Part shown: positions 23,960-32,831 of the stretch, one piece after another
Layout of the letters: each line of letters opens with the position of its first letter
Numbering within the stretch: the first letter of the stretch is position 1
DNA from: an uncultured Oscillibacter sp.
Lineage (GTDB): Bacteria > Bacillota > Clostridia > Oscillospirales > Oscillospiraceae
DNA: 40,920 bases
NCBI GenBank assembly: GCA_947644365.1
Contig: CANRYZ010000010.1
Coordinates: 1-40,920, forward strand
Reading direction: 5' to 3'
Notes under the pieces: generated by a model
The model's input: the letters and a program-made list of their open reading frames with translations, nothing else
Told to the model about the DNA's origin: nothing
Database searches by the model: none
Position numbers and translations under genes: made by a program

Positions 23960-24999
23960 ATGGAAAAAGAACTGCTTCGTGTCTCCGGCTACGGACTGCT
24001 CAGCCAGTACCGCGGCGAGCTGATGGGGCTGGCTATGCTGTGGATCATGCTGTTCCACGCCTATGAGCTGCGCTTTGGCGTTCTTCTGCTGGACGGCCTC
24101 AAGGCCGCCGGCTTTGCCGGCGTGGACATCTTTCTCCTGCTATCGGGCACGGGGCTGTACGTCTCTCTGTCAAAGACAATTAGTGTGGATAATTGTCCGT
24201 CTACTACGGACACAGGGTGGCCCGTATCCTGCCAGCCTATTGGCTGGTGGTGGGAGTCTACAGCCTGTGGCTACGCCTTAACGGCCGCATCTCCCTGAAA
24301 ACGGCGGCATGGAGCATGTCCGCCCTGCACTACTGGTTCCATATCCCAAACGCCTTCAACTGGTATGTGCCCGCCCTGCTGGCCTTTTATCTCCTCTCTC
24401 CCCTCTGGGCTCGGGCGCTCCGCCGCTGTCCCTGCCCGCTGGCGCTGACGCTGGCCGTCCTCCCCGTTTCCTATGGCCTGTACCGCCTCTCCATCCCCCT
24501 GGGGCTGAACTACATGGAGGACTTTCTCTACCGGCTCCCCACCTTCGCCCTGGGATGCTTTGCCGGACGCTGTCTGGTGGAGGGCCGTCCGCTCACCTGC
24601 CGCCACGCGGCGGTGTGGGCCCTTCTCGCCGCCTGCGGAGCCGTTACGCTGGCCCTGCTGTGGGCCGGAGTCCTCTACATAAACCTCTGCTACGTCATAA
24701 TCTCCATTCTGATGCCCCTCTGCCTGCTGCTGAGCTGGCTGCTGGACCGCCTCCGGTGGAGCGGGTTGAACCGGTTCCTCCGTCTGCTGGGGGAAAACAG
24801 CCTGGAGATCTACCTTCTCAACGTCGTATTCACCCGGGAGTTTGACGCCCTGGCCCCGCTGCTGGACCACGGCCCCAGACACCTCTTCTATTATCTCACC
24901 GGATGGACCCTCAACATTCTGCTGGCCGCGGCCCTCCACCGGGCAATTAACGCCGGGCGGACCTGTCTGGCAATCCGGCGCTCTCAGAAAGGACAATGA
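23960..24999 (+). pseudogene. Acyltransferase-3 family membrane protein, frameshifted
   Basis: The first frame from ATG 23960 (GAGGAA before it) encodes the family N-terminus: a helix with LWIMLFHAYELR (catalytic-type His), then DIFLLLSGTGLYVSLSK. After ~73 residues the conserved continuation (SVYYGHRVARILPAYW) is in the -1 frame, open from 24193 to the stop at 24999, with about eight more membrane helices. The break lies at 24175-24197, a 23-bp inverted repeat (GACAATTA/TAATTGTC) much richer in AT than its flanks. Removing those 23 bases would rejoin the frames. Intact homologues acylate wall or surface sugars. It is most likely inactive unless the break is a sequencing error. tex starts 1 base after its stop. 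Confidence 0.8.
24175..24197. repeat. 23-bp inverted repeat at the acyltransferase frame break
   Basis: GACAATTA (24175-24182), GTGTGGA, TAATTGTC (24190-24197). The element is AT-rich inside a GC-rich gene, and its length (3n+2) accounts exactly for the change of frame. Confidence 0.65.
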
Positions 25000-25000
25000 A

Positions 25001-27169
25001 ATGGACCCAATCATCTTACAACTCGCCCAGGAGCTGGACAAGCGCCCGGAACACGTGGAGAACGTGGCGCGCCTCCTGGACGAGGGCAACACCATCCCCT
25101 TTATCGCCCGGTACCGCAAGGAGCTCCACGGCGCTATGGACGACACCGCCCTCCGCACCCTGGAGGAGCGGCTCCAGTACCTCCGGGGCCTCCGGGAGCG
25201 GCGGGAGGCGGTGAAATCCGCCATTGACGAGCAGGGCAAGCTCACCGGTGAGCTTGCCGCCGCCATCGACGCCGCGCAGACGCTGGCGGAGGTGGAGGAC
25301 CTGTATCGCCCCTATCGGCAAAAGCGCCGCACCCGGGCCACCATGGCGAAGGAGAAGGGGCTGGAGCCCCTGGCGGAGCTCCTCTTCGCCCAGGGGCCGG
25401 ACTGCCCGGACCTCCTGGAGGAGGCGGCAAAGTACGTCGATCCCGAAAAGGGCGTGGAGACGGCGGAGGAGGCCCTGGCGGGAGCCTCCGACATCATCGC
25501 CGAAACCATCAGCGACGACGCGGAGCTCCGCAAGCGCCTGCGGGAGCTGCTGGAGAAAAACGGCCTTCTCCGCAGCGCCGCCCAGACGGAGGAGGACAGC
25601 GTCTACCGCCTGTACTACGACTTCTCCCAATCGCTCTCCAAGCTCCAGGGGCACCAAATCCTGGCCATCAACCGGGGGGAAAAGGAGGAGGTCCTGAAAG
25701 TCTCCATTGAGCTGGACCGGGAGCTGGCCCTGCGGACCGTCCGCCGCCATGTGGTAAAACCCGGCAGCCGGGCCATGGAGTTTGTCAAGGCCGCCGCGGA
25801 GGACGCCTACGACCGCCTGATCTTCCCCTCTCTGGAGCGGGAGGCCCGCTCCGCCCTCACCGACCGGGCCAACGAGGGAGCCATCGGCCAGTTTGCCCTG
25901 AACCTGCGGCCCCTGCTGATGCAGCCCCCCGTCAAGGGCAAAGTGACCATGGGCCTGGACCCCGGGTACCGCATGGGCTGCAAGGTGGCGGTGGTGGACG
26001 GCACCGGCAAGGTGCTGGACACCGCCGTGGTCTACCCCACCTACGGCCAGCGGCAGAAGGAGGAGGCCATCGCCGCGCTGTCGAAGCTGGTCAAAAAGCA
26101 CGGCGTGGAACACATCGCCATCGGCAACGGCACCGCCAGCCGGGAGACGGAGCAGATGGCGGTGGAGCTCATCCGGCAGGTCAACGGCGCCGGGGCCCAT
26201 GTCAGCTACATGATCGTCTCCGAGGCCGGGGCCTCGGTGTACTCCGCCTCCAAGCTGGCGGCGGAGGAATTTCCCCAGTTCGATGTGAACCTCCGCTCCG
26301 CCGTGTCCATCGCCCGGCGGCTCCAGGACCCCCTGGCGGAGCTGGTAAAGATCGACCCCAAGGCCATCGGCGTGGGGCAGTACCAGCACGACATGCCCCC
26401 CAAGCAGCTGGGAGAGGCCCTGGACGGCGTGGTGGAGGACTGCGTCAACGCCGTGGGCGTGGACGTGAACACCGCCTCCCCCTCCCTCCTCCAGCGGGTG
26501 GCCGGCCTCAACGCCTCCACCGCCAAAAACGTTGTGGCCTACCGGGAGGAAAACGGCCCCTTCACCGCCCGCAAACAGATTCTCAAGGTCCCCAAGCTGG
26601 GCCCCAAGGCCTTTCAACAGTGCGCCGGCTTCCTGCGGGTGCCGGAGAGCAGGTCCGTGCTGGACAACACCGCCGTCCACCCGGAGAGCTATGCCGCCGC
26701 CGAAAAGCTCCTGGCCCTCACGGGCCACTCTCTGGCGGAGGTGGGGGCCGGTACTCTCCGGGACCTGCCCGCCCAGGTGAGGTCCTACGGCGAGGAGCAG
26801 GCCGCGGCGGCGTGCGGCGTGGGCGTGCCCACCCTGCGGGATGTGGTGGAGGAGCTGATGAAGCCGGGCCGGGACATCCGGGACGACCTGCCCCAGCCCA
26901 TTCTCCGCACCGACGTGCTGGAGATCAAGGACCTCAAGCCCGGCATGGTGCTGACGGGCACCGTCCGGAATGTCATCGACTTCGGCGCCTTTGTGGATGT
27001 GGGCGTCCACCAGGACGGCCTGGTTCACATCTCCCAGGTGGCGGACCGGTTCGTTAAACACCCCTCCGAGGTGGTGTCCGTGGGGGACGTGGTGAAGGTG
27101 GTGGTGCTGGAGGTGGACGAGCGGAAAAAGCGCATCAGCCTCTCCATGCGCCAGGCGCCCAAGGGCTGA
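25001..27169 (+). CDS. tex: Tex-family S1 RNA-binding protein
   Basis: 722 residues from ATG 25001, which follows GAAAGGACA; upstream codons in frame have no such signal. Domains in order: helical N-terminal Tex domain (1-~300), YqgF-like RNase H fold (about 315-440, VTMGLDPGYRMGCKVAVVD), helix-hairpin-helix pair (about 487-546, with the LGPKAFQQCAGFLR end) and a C-terminal S1 domain (about 648-719). Length and order are standard for Tex, a conserved cytoplasmic nucleic-acid-binding protein implicated in transcription and RNA metabolism. It starts 1 base after the acyltransferase stop, so is probably in the same transcript. Confidence 0.95.
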   Translation: MDPIILQLAQELDKRPEHVENVARLLDEGNTIPFIARYRKELHGAMDDTALRTLEERLQYLRGLRERREAVKSAIDEQGKLTGELAAAIDAAQTLAEVEDLYRPYRQKRRTRATMAKEKGLEPLAELLFAQGPDCPDLLEEAAKYVDPEKGVETAEEALAGASDIIAETISDDAELRKRLRELLEKNGLLRSAAQTEEDSVYRLYYDFSQSLSKLQGHQILAINRGEKEEVLKVSIELDRELALRTVRRHVVKPGSRAMEFVKAAAEDAYDRLIFPSLEREARSALTDRANEGAIGQFALNLRPLLMQPPVKGKVTMGLDPGYRMGCKVAVVDGTGKVLDTAVVYPTYGQRQKEEAIAALSKLVKKHGVEHIAIGNGTASRETEQMAVELIRQVNGAGAHVSYMIVSEAGASVYSASKLAAEEFPQFDVNLRSAVSIARRLQDPLAELVKIDPKAIGVGQYQHDMPPKQLGEALDGVVEDCVNAVGVDVNTASPSLLQRVAGLNASTAKNVVAYREENGPFTARKQILKVPKLGPKAFQQCAGFLRVPESRSVLDNTAVHPESYAAAEKLLALTGHSLAEVGAGTLRDLPAQVRSYGEEQAAAACGVGVPTLRDVVEELMKPGRDIRDDLPQPILRTDVLEIKDLKPGMVLTGTVRNVIDFGAFVDVGVHQDGLVHISQVADRFVKHPSEVVSVGDVVKVVVLEVDERKKRISLSMRQAPKG

Positions 27170-27225
27170 GTCCGCGGAAATTTCAGCCATTAGAGAAAAT
27201 AATATCGAGTATTATCATTTTGCGC

Positions 27226-27254
27226 TTTACTTATAGTTTTCACCCCGTTATAAT
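27226..27254 (+). promoter_or_regulatory. Promoter of purA
   Basis: TTTACT (27226-27231), 17 bp, TATAAT (27249-27254). Transcription would begin near 27261, giving a ~190-nt leader. A small AT palindrome (27199-27215) lies just upstream. Confidence 0.72.
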
Positions 27255-27257
27255 AGG

Positions 27258-27418
27258 AAAGGTTGAGCGCATAATTCCACGAGAGGTCAACCTTTACATC
27301 ACATTGTGAAACTAGGCTTTGTTTGATAAATGGCGAAATGCCCAACGGCGGGAGATTTTTACGCCAATCAAGGCAAATTTCCGCAGGCGGGCTGTCGCCC
27401 GGGCGTTTTGCCATTTTT
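27258..27418 (+). promoter_or_regulatory. Structured purA leader with terminator-like hairpin
   Basis: Near the transcript start, AAAGGTTGA (27258-27266) pairs perfectly with 27287-27295. Further on, ATGGCGAAATGCCC (27330-27343) can pair with 27401-27414 (two G-U pairs), enclosing a long imperfect hairpin. A competing shorter terminator-like hairpin uses 27372-27377 with 27407-27412 and CGGGC/GCCCG inside, followed by ATTTTTC (27413-27419). The two pairings share the 3' arm and exclude each other, as in attenuators. I cannot match it to a known purine, PRPP or ppGpp riboswitch. It could instead be a palindromic repeat element. Confidence 0.5.
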
Positions 27419-27452
27419 CAAACGGGTCCTAAAAAACCGGGAGGTTTTCAAA

Positions 27453-28727
27453 ATGTCAAATTGCGCCATTGTAGGCATCAACTGGGGCGACGAGGGCAAG
27501 GGCCGCATGGTGGACCTGCTGACCCAGGACTACGACGTGGTGGTTCGCTACCAGGGCGGCGGCAACGCCGGACACACGGTGATGAACGAGAGGGGCAAGT
27601 TCGCCCTGCACCTGCTGCCCTCCGGCATCTTCCGGGAGGGCGTTGTGAACATCCTGGGCAACGGCGTGGCCGTGGACTGCGAGAGCCTGTGGACGGAGAT
27701 GCGGGACGTGGCGTCCAAGGGCGTGTCCATCACCCCGGAGAATCTGAAAATCAGCGACCGGGCCAGTCTGCTGCTGCCCTGGCACCGGGATCTGGACGGC
27801 CTGGAGGAGGCCCGCCTGGCCGACAAGAAATACGGCTCCACCAAGCAGGGCATCGCCCCCTTCTACTCCGACAAGTACCAGAAGAAGACGGTCATGGCCG
27901 GGGAGCTCCTATACCCGGACAAGCTCTGGGAGCACCTGGAGGGCATCCTGGAGTGGAAGAACCTGACGTTGGAGAAGGTATACGGCGCGAGGCCCTATAC
28001 CATGGAGGACCTGCGGAGCTGGTTTGCGGACTTCGGCGAGAAGATCAGACCCTTTGTCTGCGACACCGGCGCCTTTTTGCGCCAGGCCCAGGCCGGCGGG
28101 AAGAATATCCTCTTCGAGGCCCAGCTGGGCTCCCTGCGGGACCTGGACTACGGCATCTACCCCTACACCACCTCCTCCAACCCCATCGCCGCCTACGCCC
28201 CGGTGGGCTCCGGCCTGCCCTCTGTGAAGATCGACGAAATCGTGGGCGTGGTGAAGGCCTACTCCTCCTGCGTGGGCGAGGGGCCCTTCACCTGCGAGTG
28301 GTTCGGCGAGAGGGCGGAAAAGCTCCGGGAGGCCGGGAACGAGTACGGCGCCAAGACGGGCCGCCCCCGCCGGGTGGGCCCCATCGACATTGTGGCCACC
28401 CGCTACGGCGTGGAGTGCCAGGGCGCCACCAGCATCGCCCTGACCAAGCTGGACGTGCTGAGTTATCTGGACGAGATCCCCATCTGCGCCCGCTATGAGC
28501 TGGACGGGAGGGAGACCGACCGCTTCCCCTTCCCCGCCGTCCTGCCGGACGCCAGGCCGGTGGAGACCTCCATGCCCGGCTGGAAGTGCGACATCTCCGG
28601 CGTGCGGAAGTGGGAGGACCTGCCCCAGGCCGCCCGGGACTATGTGGAGTACATCGAGAAGGCCATCGGCTGCCCCATCGGCTACGTGTCCGTGGGCCCG
28701 GAGCGGGACGCCATCATTCTGCGTTGA
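27453..28727 (+). CDS. purA: Adenylosuccinate synthetase
   Basis: 424 residues from ATG 27453 with GGGAGG upstream; normal family length (~425-430). The N-terminal GTP loop GINWGDEGKGRMVD and the GGGNAGHT motif (~38) are diagnostic, as are the QLGSLRDLDYGIYPYTTSSNP region (quoted as the Y-P-Y-T-T-S-S-N motif, ~237) and the C-terminal GPERDAIIL. It joins aspartate to IMP using GTP, the first step from IMP to AMP, in the cytoplasm. purB, the next enzyme, lies about 280 bases downstream, with a small membrane protein gene between. Confidence 0.96.
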   Translation: MSNCAIVGINWGDEGKGRMVDLLTQDYDVVVRYQGGGNAGHTVMNERGKFALHLLPSGIFREGVVNILGNGVAVDCESLWTEMRDVASKGVSITPENLKISDRASLLLPWHRDLDGLEEARLADKKYGSTKQGIAPFYSDKYQKKTVMAGELLYPDKLWEHLEGILEWKNLTLEKVYGARPYTMEDLRSWFADFGEKIRPFVCDTGAFLRQAQAGGKNILFEAQLGSLRDLDYGIYPYTTSSNPIAAYAPVGSGLPSVKIDEIVGVVKAYSSCVGEGPFTCEWFGERAEKLREAGNEYGAKTGRPRRVGPIDIVATRYGVECQGATSIALTKLDVLSYLDEIPICARYELDGRETDRFPFPAVLPDARPVETSMPGWKCDISGVRKWEDLPQAARDYVEYIEKAIGCPIGYVSVGPERDAIILR

Positions 28728-28740
28728 GGAGGGTGTTGTC

Positions 28741-28929
28741 ATGTTCTTTGCGGCTTGTGGCTTGGCGTCTCTCTTAGGTGCAATTGCGGCCCCCTTTCTT
28801 CTGTACAGTCTCGTGGTTAAGGCTTCCCGGCAGCAGCCCGCTGTCGCGGAATGTATCGCCCTGTCTGTCTTTGGGCTGGTATTTTGCCTATGGCTGCTGT
28901 CCGTGTTCACCGCGCTTCCAGCGCGTTAG
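28741..28929 (+). CDS. Small two-helix membrane protein, 62 aa
   Basis: ATG 28741 follows GAGGAGGG at good spacing, 13 bases after the purA stop. The 62-residue product has two hydrophobic segments (about 5-24 and 38-57) joined by a short basic loop (VKASRQQP). No family recognised. It sits between purA and purB and ends before a GC-rich hairpin. Its strong ribosome binding site and topology support a real gene. Confidence 0.7.
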   Translation: MFFAACGLASLLGAIAAPFLLYSLVVKASRQQPAVAECIALSVFGLVFCLWLLSVFTALPAR

Positions 28930-28951
28930 GTCCGCCGTTGTCTGAAAACCC

Positions 28952-28979
28952 GGCGGGGAGGCTCAACTGCCTCCCCGCC
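28952..28979 (+). terminator. GC-rich hairpin before purB, weak terminator
   Basis: Perfect 11-bp stem GGCGGGGAGGC (28952-28962) with 28969-28979, loop TCAACT, then TTACT rather than a long T run. It may reduce read-through from purA or protect the mRNA end. Confidence 0.55.
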
Positions 28980-29003
28980 TTACTAAAAGAAAGGTTGATT
29001 GTT

Positions 29004-30422
29004 ATGCCGAAAAACCGCTACGAATCTCCCCTGTCCTCCCGGTACGCGTCGGAGTTCATGCTGCGATTGTTCTCCGCCGATACGCGAATCCAGACCTGGC
29101 GGCGGCTGTGGGTGGCCCTGGCCCGGGCGGAGCACAATCTGGGCCTGCCTGTCACCGCGGAACAGGTGGCGGAGCTGGAGGCTCACATCACCGACATCGA
29201 CTTCGACGCGGCGGCACAGCGGGAAAAGGAGGTGCGCCACGACGTCATGGCCCACGTCTATGCTTACGGCAAGGCCGCTCCCTCCGCGGCCGGCGTCATC
29301 CACCTGGGAGCCACCAGCTGCTACGTCACCGACAACGCGGACCTGATCCTCTACCGGGAGGGCCTGCGGTATCTCCGGGGAGAGCTGATCGCCGTGCTGG
29401 CCAACCTCTCCCGGTTCGCGGAGACCTACAAGGCCACGCCCACCCTGGGCTATACCCACTACCAGCCCGCCCAGCTGGTGACCGTGGGCAAGCGGGCCAC
29501 GCTGTGGATGCAGGACCTGCTGGCGGACCTGGAGGAGCTGGATTTTGTCCTGGAGAACCTGAAATTCCTGGGCTGCCGGGGCACCACCGGCACCGAGGCC
29601 AGCTTCATGGACCTCTTCGACGGAGACGGGGAGAAGATCGACGAGATGAACCGGCAGATCGCCGGGGAGTTCGGCTTTGACAGGTGCTTTCCCGTCTGCG
29701 GCCAGACCTATCCCCGGAAGGTGGACAGCCGCATCCTGAGCTGCCTCTCCGCCATTGCCCAGAGCTGCTGCCGCATGGCCAACGACATCCGCCTTCTCCA
29801 GCACGACCGGCAGGTGGAGGAGCCCTTCGAGAAAAACCAGATCGGGTCCTCCGCCATGGCCTACAAGCGCAATCCCATGCGCTCCGAGCGCATCTGCTCT
29901 TTGAGCCGCTACCTCATGGCCGACGCCATGAACGCGCCCATGACCGCCTCCGTCCAGTGGCTGGAGCGGACCCTGGACGACTCCGCCAACCGGCGCATCT
30001 CCATGCCGGAGGGCTTCCTCTGCGCCGACGCCATCCTGCGCCTCAGTCAGAATGTCACCGACGGCCTCCACGTCAACGAAAAAGTGGTGGACCGCACGGT
30101 GCGGGAGTACCTGCCCTTCATCGCAACGGAAAACCTGATGATGGAGGGGGTCAAGCGGGGCGGCGACCGGCAGGCGCTCCACGAGATCATCCGCACCTGC
30201 TCCATGGCCGCTACCGCCAGGATGAAGGAGGGGGAGCCCTGCGACCTGCTCTCGCGCCTGGCGGCGGAGCCGGCCTTCGGCCTGACGGAATCGGAGATGG
30301 AGGCCGTACTGGACCCCGCTCTCTACACCGGTCGCTGCCCGGAGCAGGTGGACGCGTTCCTCCTGACCGTGCGCCCCCTGCTGGCGGGCGCCTCCACGGA
30401 AAAGCCCGAGATCAACCTTTAG
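29004..30422 (+). CDS. purB: Adenylosuccinate lyase
   Basis: 472 residues from ATG 29004 (AAAGAAAGG upstream). Fumarase/aspartase superfamily: THYQPAQLVTVGKR (~151), a cluster around GCRGTTGTEASFMDLF (~191) and the signature GSSAMAYKRNPMRSE (~282) with the flexible catalytic Ser loop. It removes fumarate from adenylosuccinate (to AMP) and from SAICAR in purine synthesis. With purA just upstream this is an AMP-making pair; no other pur gene is in the window. Length matches the ~475-residue type rather than the ~430-residue type. Confidence 0.95.
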   Translation: MPKNRYESPLSSRYASEFMLRLFSADTRIQTWRRLWVALARAEHNLGLPVTAEQVAELEAHITDIDFDAAAQREKEVRHDVMAHVYAYGKAAPSAAGVIHLGATSCYVTDNADLILYREGLRYLRGELIAVLANLSRFAETYKATPTLGYTHYQPAQLVTVGKRATLWMQDLLADLEELDFVLENLKFLGCRGTTGTEASFMDLFDGDGEKIDEMNRQIAGEFGFDRCFPVCGQTYPRKVDSRILSCLSAIAQSCCRMANDIRLLQHDRQVEEPFEKNQIGSSAMAYKRNPMRSERICSLSRYLMADAMNAPMTASVQWLERTLDDSANRRISMPEGFLCADAILRLSQNVTDGLHVNEKVVDRTVREYLPFIATENLMMEGVKRGGDRQALHEIIRTCSMAATARMKEGEPCDLLSRLAAEPAFGLTESEMEAVLDPALYTGRCPEQVDAFLLTVRPLLAGASTEKPEINL

Positions 30423-30473
30423 GCCAAAATGCGGATCAGGGGCCGAAACAAAACCCAGATAAAGCTTTTTGAT

Positions 30474-30711
30474 CAAACTTTTTCTCGAAAAAGTTTGTGG
30501 GGTCCAGGGGCAAAGCCCTTGGGCGCGGCGCGCACGCCGCGAAATTTCCCGCGCTCCAATTCGCGAAGCGTAACCCCCCCAGATACAAAGAGCGTCTTCG
30601 CCGAAGGCGAACAGCGTCCCCCCAGTCATCGCCGTTCAACCCCTGATCCACATGAAAAAACTGCCCTCCGGCGGGCGGCTGTTCTCACAAAAAGGACAGC
30701 TGTCCGCCGCT
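30474..30711. repeat. Hairpin-rich intergenic block, likely dispersed repeat
   Basis: No gene in 30423-30772. Seen: CAAACTTTTT/AAAAAGTTTG (30474-30483 with 30488-30497), then a 'GGGGTCCAGGGGCAAAGCCC' block with CCAGGGGC pairing to GCCCTTGG (30504-30522), TTCGCC/GGCGAA (30597-30611) and the palindrome GGACAGCTGTCC (30697-30708). From memory, similar 'AAAAAGTTT...GGGGTCCAGGGG' stretches recur between genes of gut Clostridia, but only a genome search can confirm that here. Confidence 0.5.
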
Positions 30712-30772
30712 GGTTTACCCTTTTTCCAAAAAGGTTTCGAAAAATCGCCTTGGGATTTTGTACGTTTTGACG

Positions 30773-30802
30773 TTGACAAACGACCGCCCGCGGTGATAGA
30801 CT
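30773..30802 (+). promoter_or_regulatory. Promoter of the T-box/asnB/glnN unit
   Basis: TTGACA (30773-30778), 18 bp, TAGACT (30797-30802), about 35 bases before the T-box Stem I. Confidence 0.7.
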
Positions 30803-30836
30803 GCAAATATCAATTGAACATCATCAAGGCGTTGAT

Positions 30837-31096
30837 GGAGAAAAGTACCGCGGACGTTCCGGGCCAGTGAGCGGGGGATGGTGGAAACCCCGTACCAAAG
30901 AATCCGCGTGAAGAACACTCCGGAGCCGCAATCTGAACGCGGAGGTTCCGCCAGTAAGTGCGACGGGCTGTGACCGTTACATCACACGGGCTTGTTGGAG
31001 CCTTGAGAGGTGGCGTCCCATTGGGAGGCAAATTAGGTGGCACCGCGGATAGCAGCTATTCGTCCTAAAATTTTTAGGATGTAGCTGCGTTTTTTT
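30837..31096 (+). promoter_or_regulatory. T-box riboswitch, probable Asn specificity
   Basis: Stem I holds AGTA (30844-30847) opposite GAAGAAC (30911-30916 region), the loop-E type specifier loop; the apparent specifier codon is AAC (Asn) at 30914-30916. The T-box sequence AGGTGGCACCGCGG is at 31035-31048. Its UGGC bulge would pair with a tRNA ending GCCA, as expected for a G73 discriminator such as that of tRNA-Asn. The terminator is GCAGCTA/TAGCTGC (31052-31058 with 31082-31088) enclosing TCCTAAAA/TTTTAGGA, with T run 31090-31096. Uncharged tRNA-Asn should stabilise the antiterminator and turn on asnB and glnN. Asp (GAC) is the main alternative, but the downstream genes favour Asn. Confidence 0.9.
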
Positions 31097-31187
31097 GTTA
31101 TGCGCCGCATAACGAAAATCCTATGCGCAGGCTCTCCGCCCCTTCCGGGCAGGAGCGCGGACGCGCGAATTTATTGGAGGTGCGCTT

Positions 31188-32774
31188 ATGTGTACGATCA
31201 TGGGATTCTCTCAAAAGACGCTGACCCGGCAGGAGATCGCCCCTTTCCTGGACCGCACCGCCTCCCGGGGCCCGGATATGAGCCGGATCGCGGAGACCCC
31301 CTCCGGCTGGCTCTGCTTCCAGCGCCTGGCCATCATGGGTCTTACGGAGGCGGGGATGCAGCCCTTCTCCCTGGACGGGGACATGGTGGTTTGCAACGGC
31401 GAAATCTACGGCTTCCGCCCCCTGAAGCGGCAGCTGGAGGAAAAGGGCTACCAATTCCAAAGCGGCAGCGACTGCGAGGTTCTGCTCCCCCTGTTCCACG
31501 AGTACGGGCTGGGGATGTTCTCCCGGCTGGACGCGGAGTTCGCCCTGGTGATCTACGACGCCGGCACCGATTCCCTCATCGCCGCCCGGGACCCCATCGG
31601 CATCCGTCCCCTGTTCTACGGGTATGACCGGGCCGGGGCCATCGTCTTTGCCAGCGAGGCCAAGAACCTGGTGGGGCTGTGCGGCGACATCCGCCCCTTC
31701 CCCCCGGGCCACTACTACGCCTACGGCAAGTTCGTCCGCTACGCCGACCTCACCACCGTCCGGGAATACTGCCATGACGGCCTGGAGACGGTGTGCCGGG
31801 GCATCCGGAACAGGCTCATCGCCGCCGTGGACAAACGGCTGGACGCCGACGCCCCGGTGGGCTTCCTCCTCTCCGGCGGGCTGGACTCCTCCCTGGTGTG
31901 CGCCATCAGCTCTATCGTGCTGGGGAAGAAGATCCGCACCTTCGCCATCGGCATGGACACCGACGCCATCGATCTGAAATATGCCCGGGAGACCGCCGAT
32001 TTCATCGGCGCCGACCACACGGAGGTCATCATGACCCGGCAGCAGGTGCTCAGCTCCCTGGACGGCCTCATCGCCCTCCTGGGCACCTGGGACATCACCA
32101 CTATCCGGGCCAGCATGGGCATGTACCTTTGCTGCAAGGCCATCCACGAGCAAACGGATATCCGGGTGATCCTCACCGGCGAGATCAGCGACGAGCTCTT
32201 CGGCTACAAATACACCGACTTCGCCCCCGACGCCGAGGCCTTCCAGGCCGAGACCAAGAAGCGGGTGGACGAGATCTATATGTACGACGTTCTGCGGGCG
32301 GACCGCAGCATCTCCGTCAACTCCCTGGAGGCCCGGGTGCCCTTCGGCGACCTGGACTTTGTGAAGTACGTCATGGCCATCGACCCGGAGATGAAGATGA
32401 ACACCTACCACATGGGCAAGTACCTGCTGCGCCACGCCTTCGAGAAGGACTGCCTTCTGCCGGAGCACATCCTCTGGCGCCAGAAGGCCGCCTTCTCCGA
32501 CGCCGTGGGCCACTCCATGGTGGACGACCTCAAGGCCTACGCGGAGGAGACTTACACCGACGCGGAGTTTGAGACGGCGCGGCACAAATACGATTACCAC
32601 TGTCCGCCCTTTACCAAGGAGAGCCTTCTGTACCGGGAGATCTTCGAGCGGCACTACCCCGGCCAGGCAAAAATGATCAAGGACTTCTGGATGCCCAACA
32701 GGTCCTGGGAGGGCTGCGACGTAGACGACCCCTCGGCCCGGGCCCTCAGCAACTACGGGGCCAGCGGGGATTGA
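31188..32774 (+). CDS. asnB: Asparagine synthase, glutamine-hydrolysing (class B)
   Basis: 528 residues from ATG 31188 (TTGGAGG upstream). The protein begins M-C, so Cys2 is the class II glutaminase nucleophile after Met removal; the glutaminase domain runs to ~190 (NGEIYG near 66). The synthetase domain has the pyrophosphate loop FLLSGGLDSS (~226-235) and SLEARVPFGDLDF (~378). It makes asparagine from aspartate, ATP and glutamine amide nitrogen. Length matches the bacterial AsnB type. It is preceded by an Asn-type T-box and followed after 57 bases by glutamine synthetase, which supplies its amide donor. Confidence 0.95.
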   Translation: MCTIMGFSQKTLTRQEIAPFLDRTASRGPDMSRIAETPSGWLCFQRLAIMGLTEAGMQPFSLDGDMVVCNGEIYGFRPLKRQLEEKGYQFQSGSDCEVLLPLFHEYGLGMFSRLDAEFALVIYDAGTDSLIAARDPIGIRPLFYGYDRAGAIVFASEAKNLVGLCGDIRPFPPGHYYAYGKFVRYADLTTVREYCHDGLETVCRGIRNRLIAAVDKRLDADAPVGFLLSGGLDSSLVCAISSIVLGKKIRTFAIGMDTDAIDLKYARETADFIGADHTEVIMTRQQVLSSLDGLIALLGTWDITTIRASMGMYLCCKAIHEQTDIRVILTGEISDELFGYKYTDFAPDAEAFQAETKKRVDEIYMYDVLRADRSISVNSLEARVPFGDLDFVKYVMAIDPEMKMNTYHMGKYLLRHAFEKDCLLPEHILWRQKAAFSDAVGHSMVDDLKAYAEETYTDAEFETARHKYDYHCPPFTKESLLYREIFERHYPGQAKMIKDFWMPNRSWEGCDVDDPSARALSNYGASGD

Positions 32775-32831
32775 GCCCTCTCCCATCATTCGACACCATT
32801 GACCTTTCACATATTTTGAGGAGGAACAACT

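Noticed and set aside
24160-24200. Programmed -1 frameshift in the acyltransferase gene
   Set aside because: No heptameric slippery sequence (X-XXY-YYZ) is present at the overlap and no downstream pseudoknot is evident; an insertion fits better.
27258-27452. Known purine riboswitch in front of purA
   Set aside because: The conserved purine-riboswitch core and its kissing-loop layout are not visible, nor are ykkC-type motifs.
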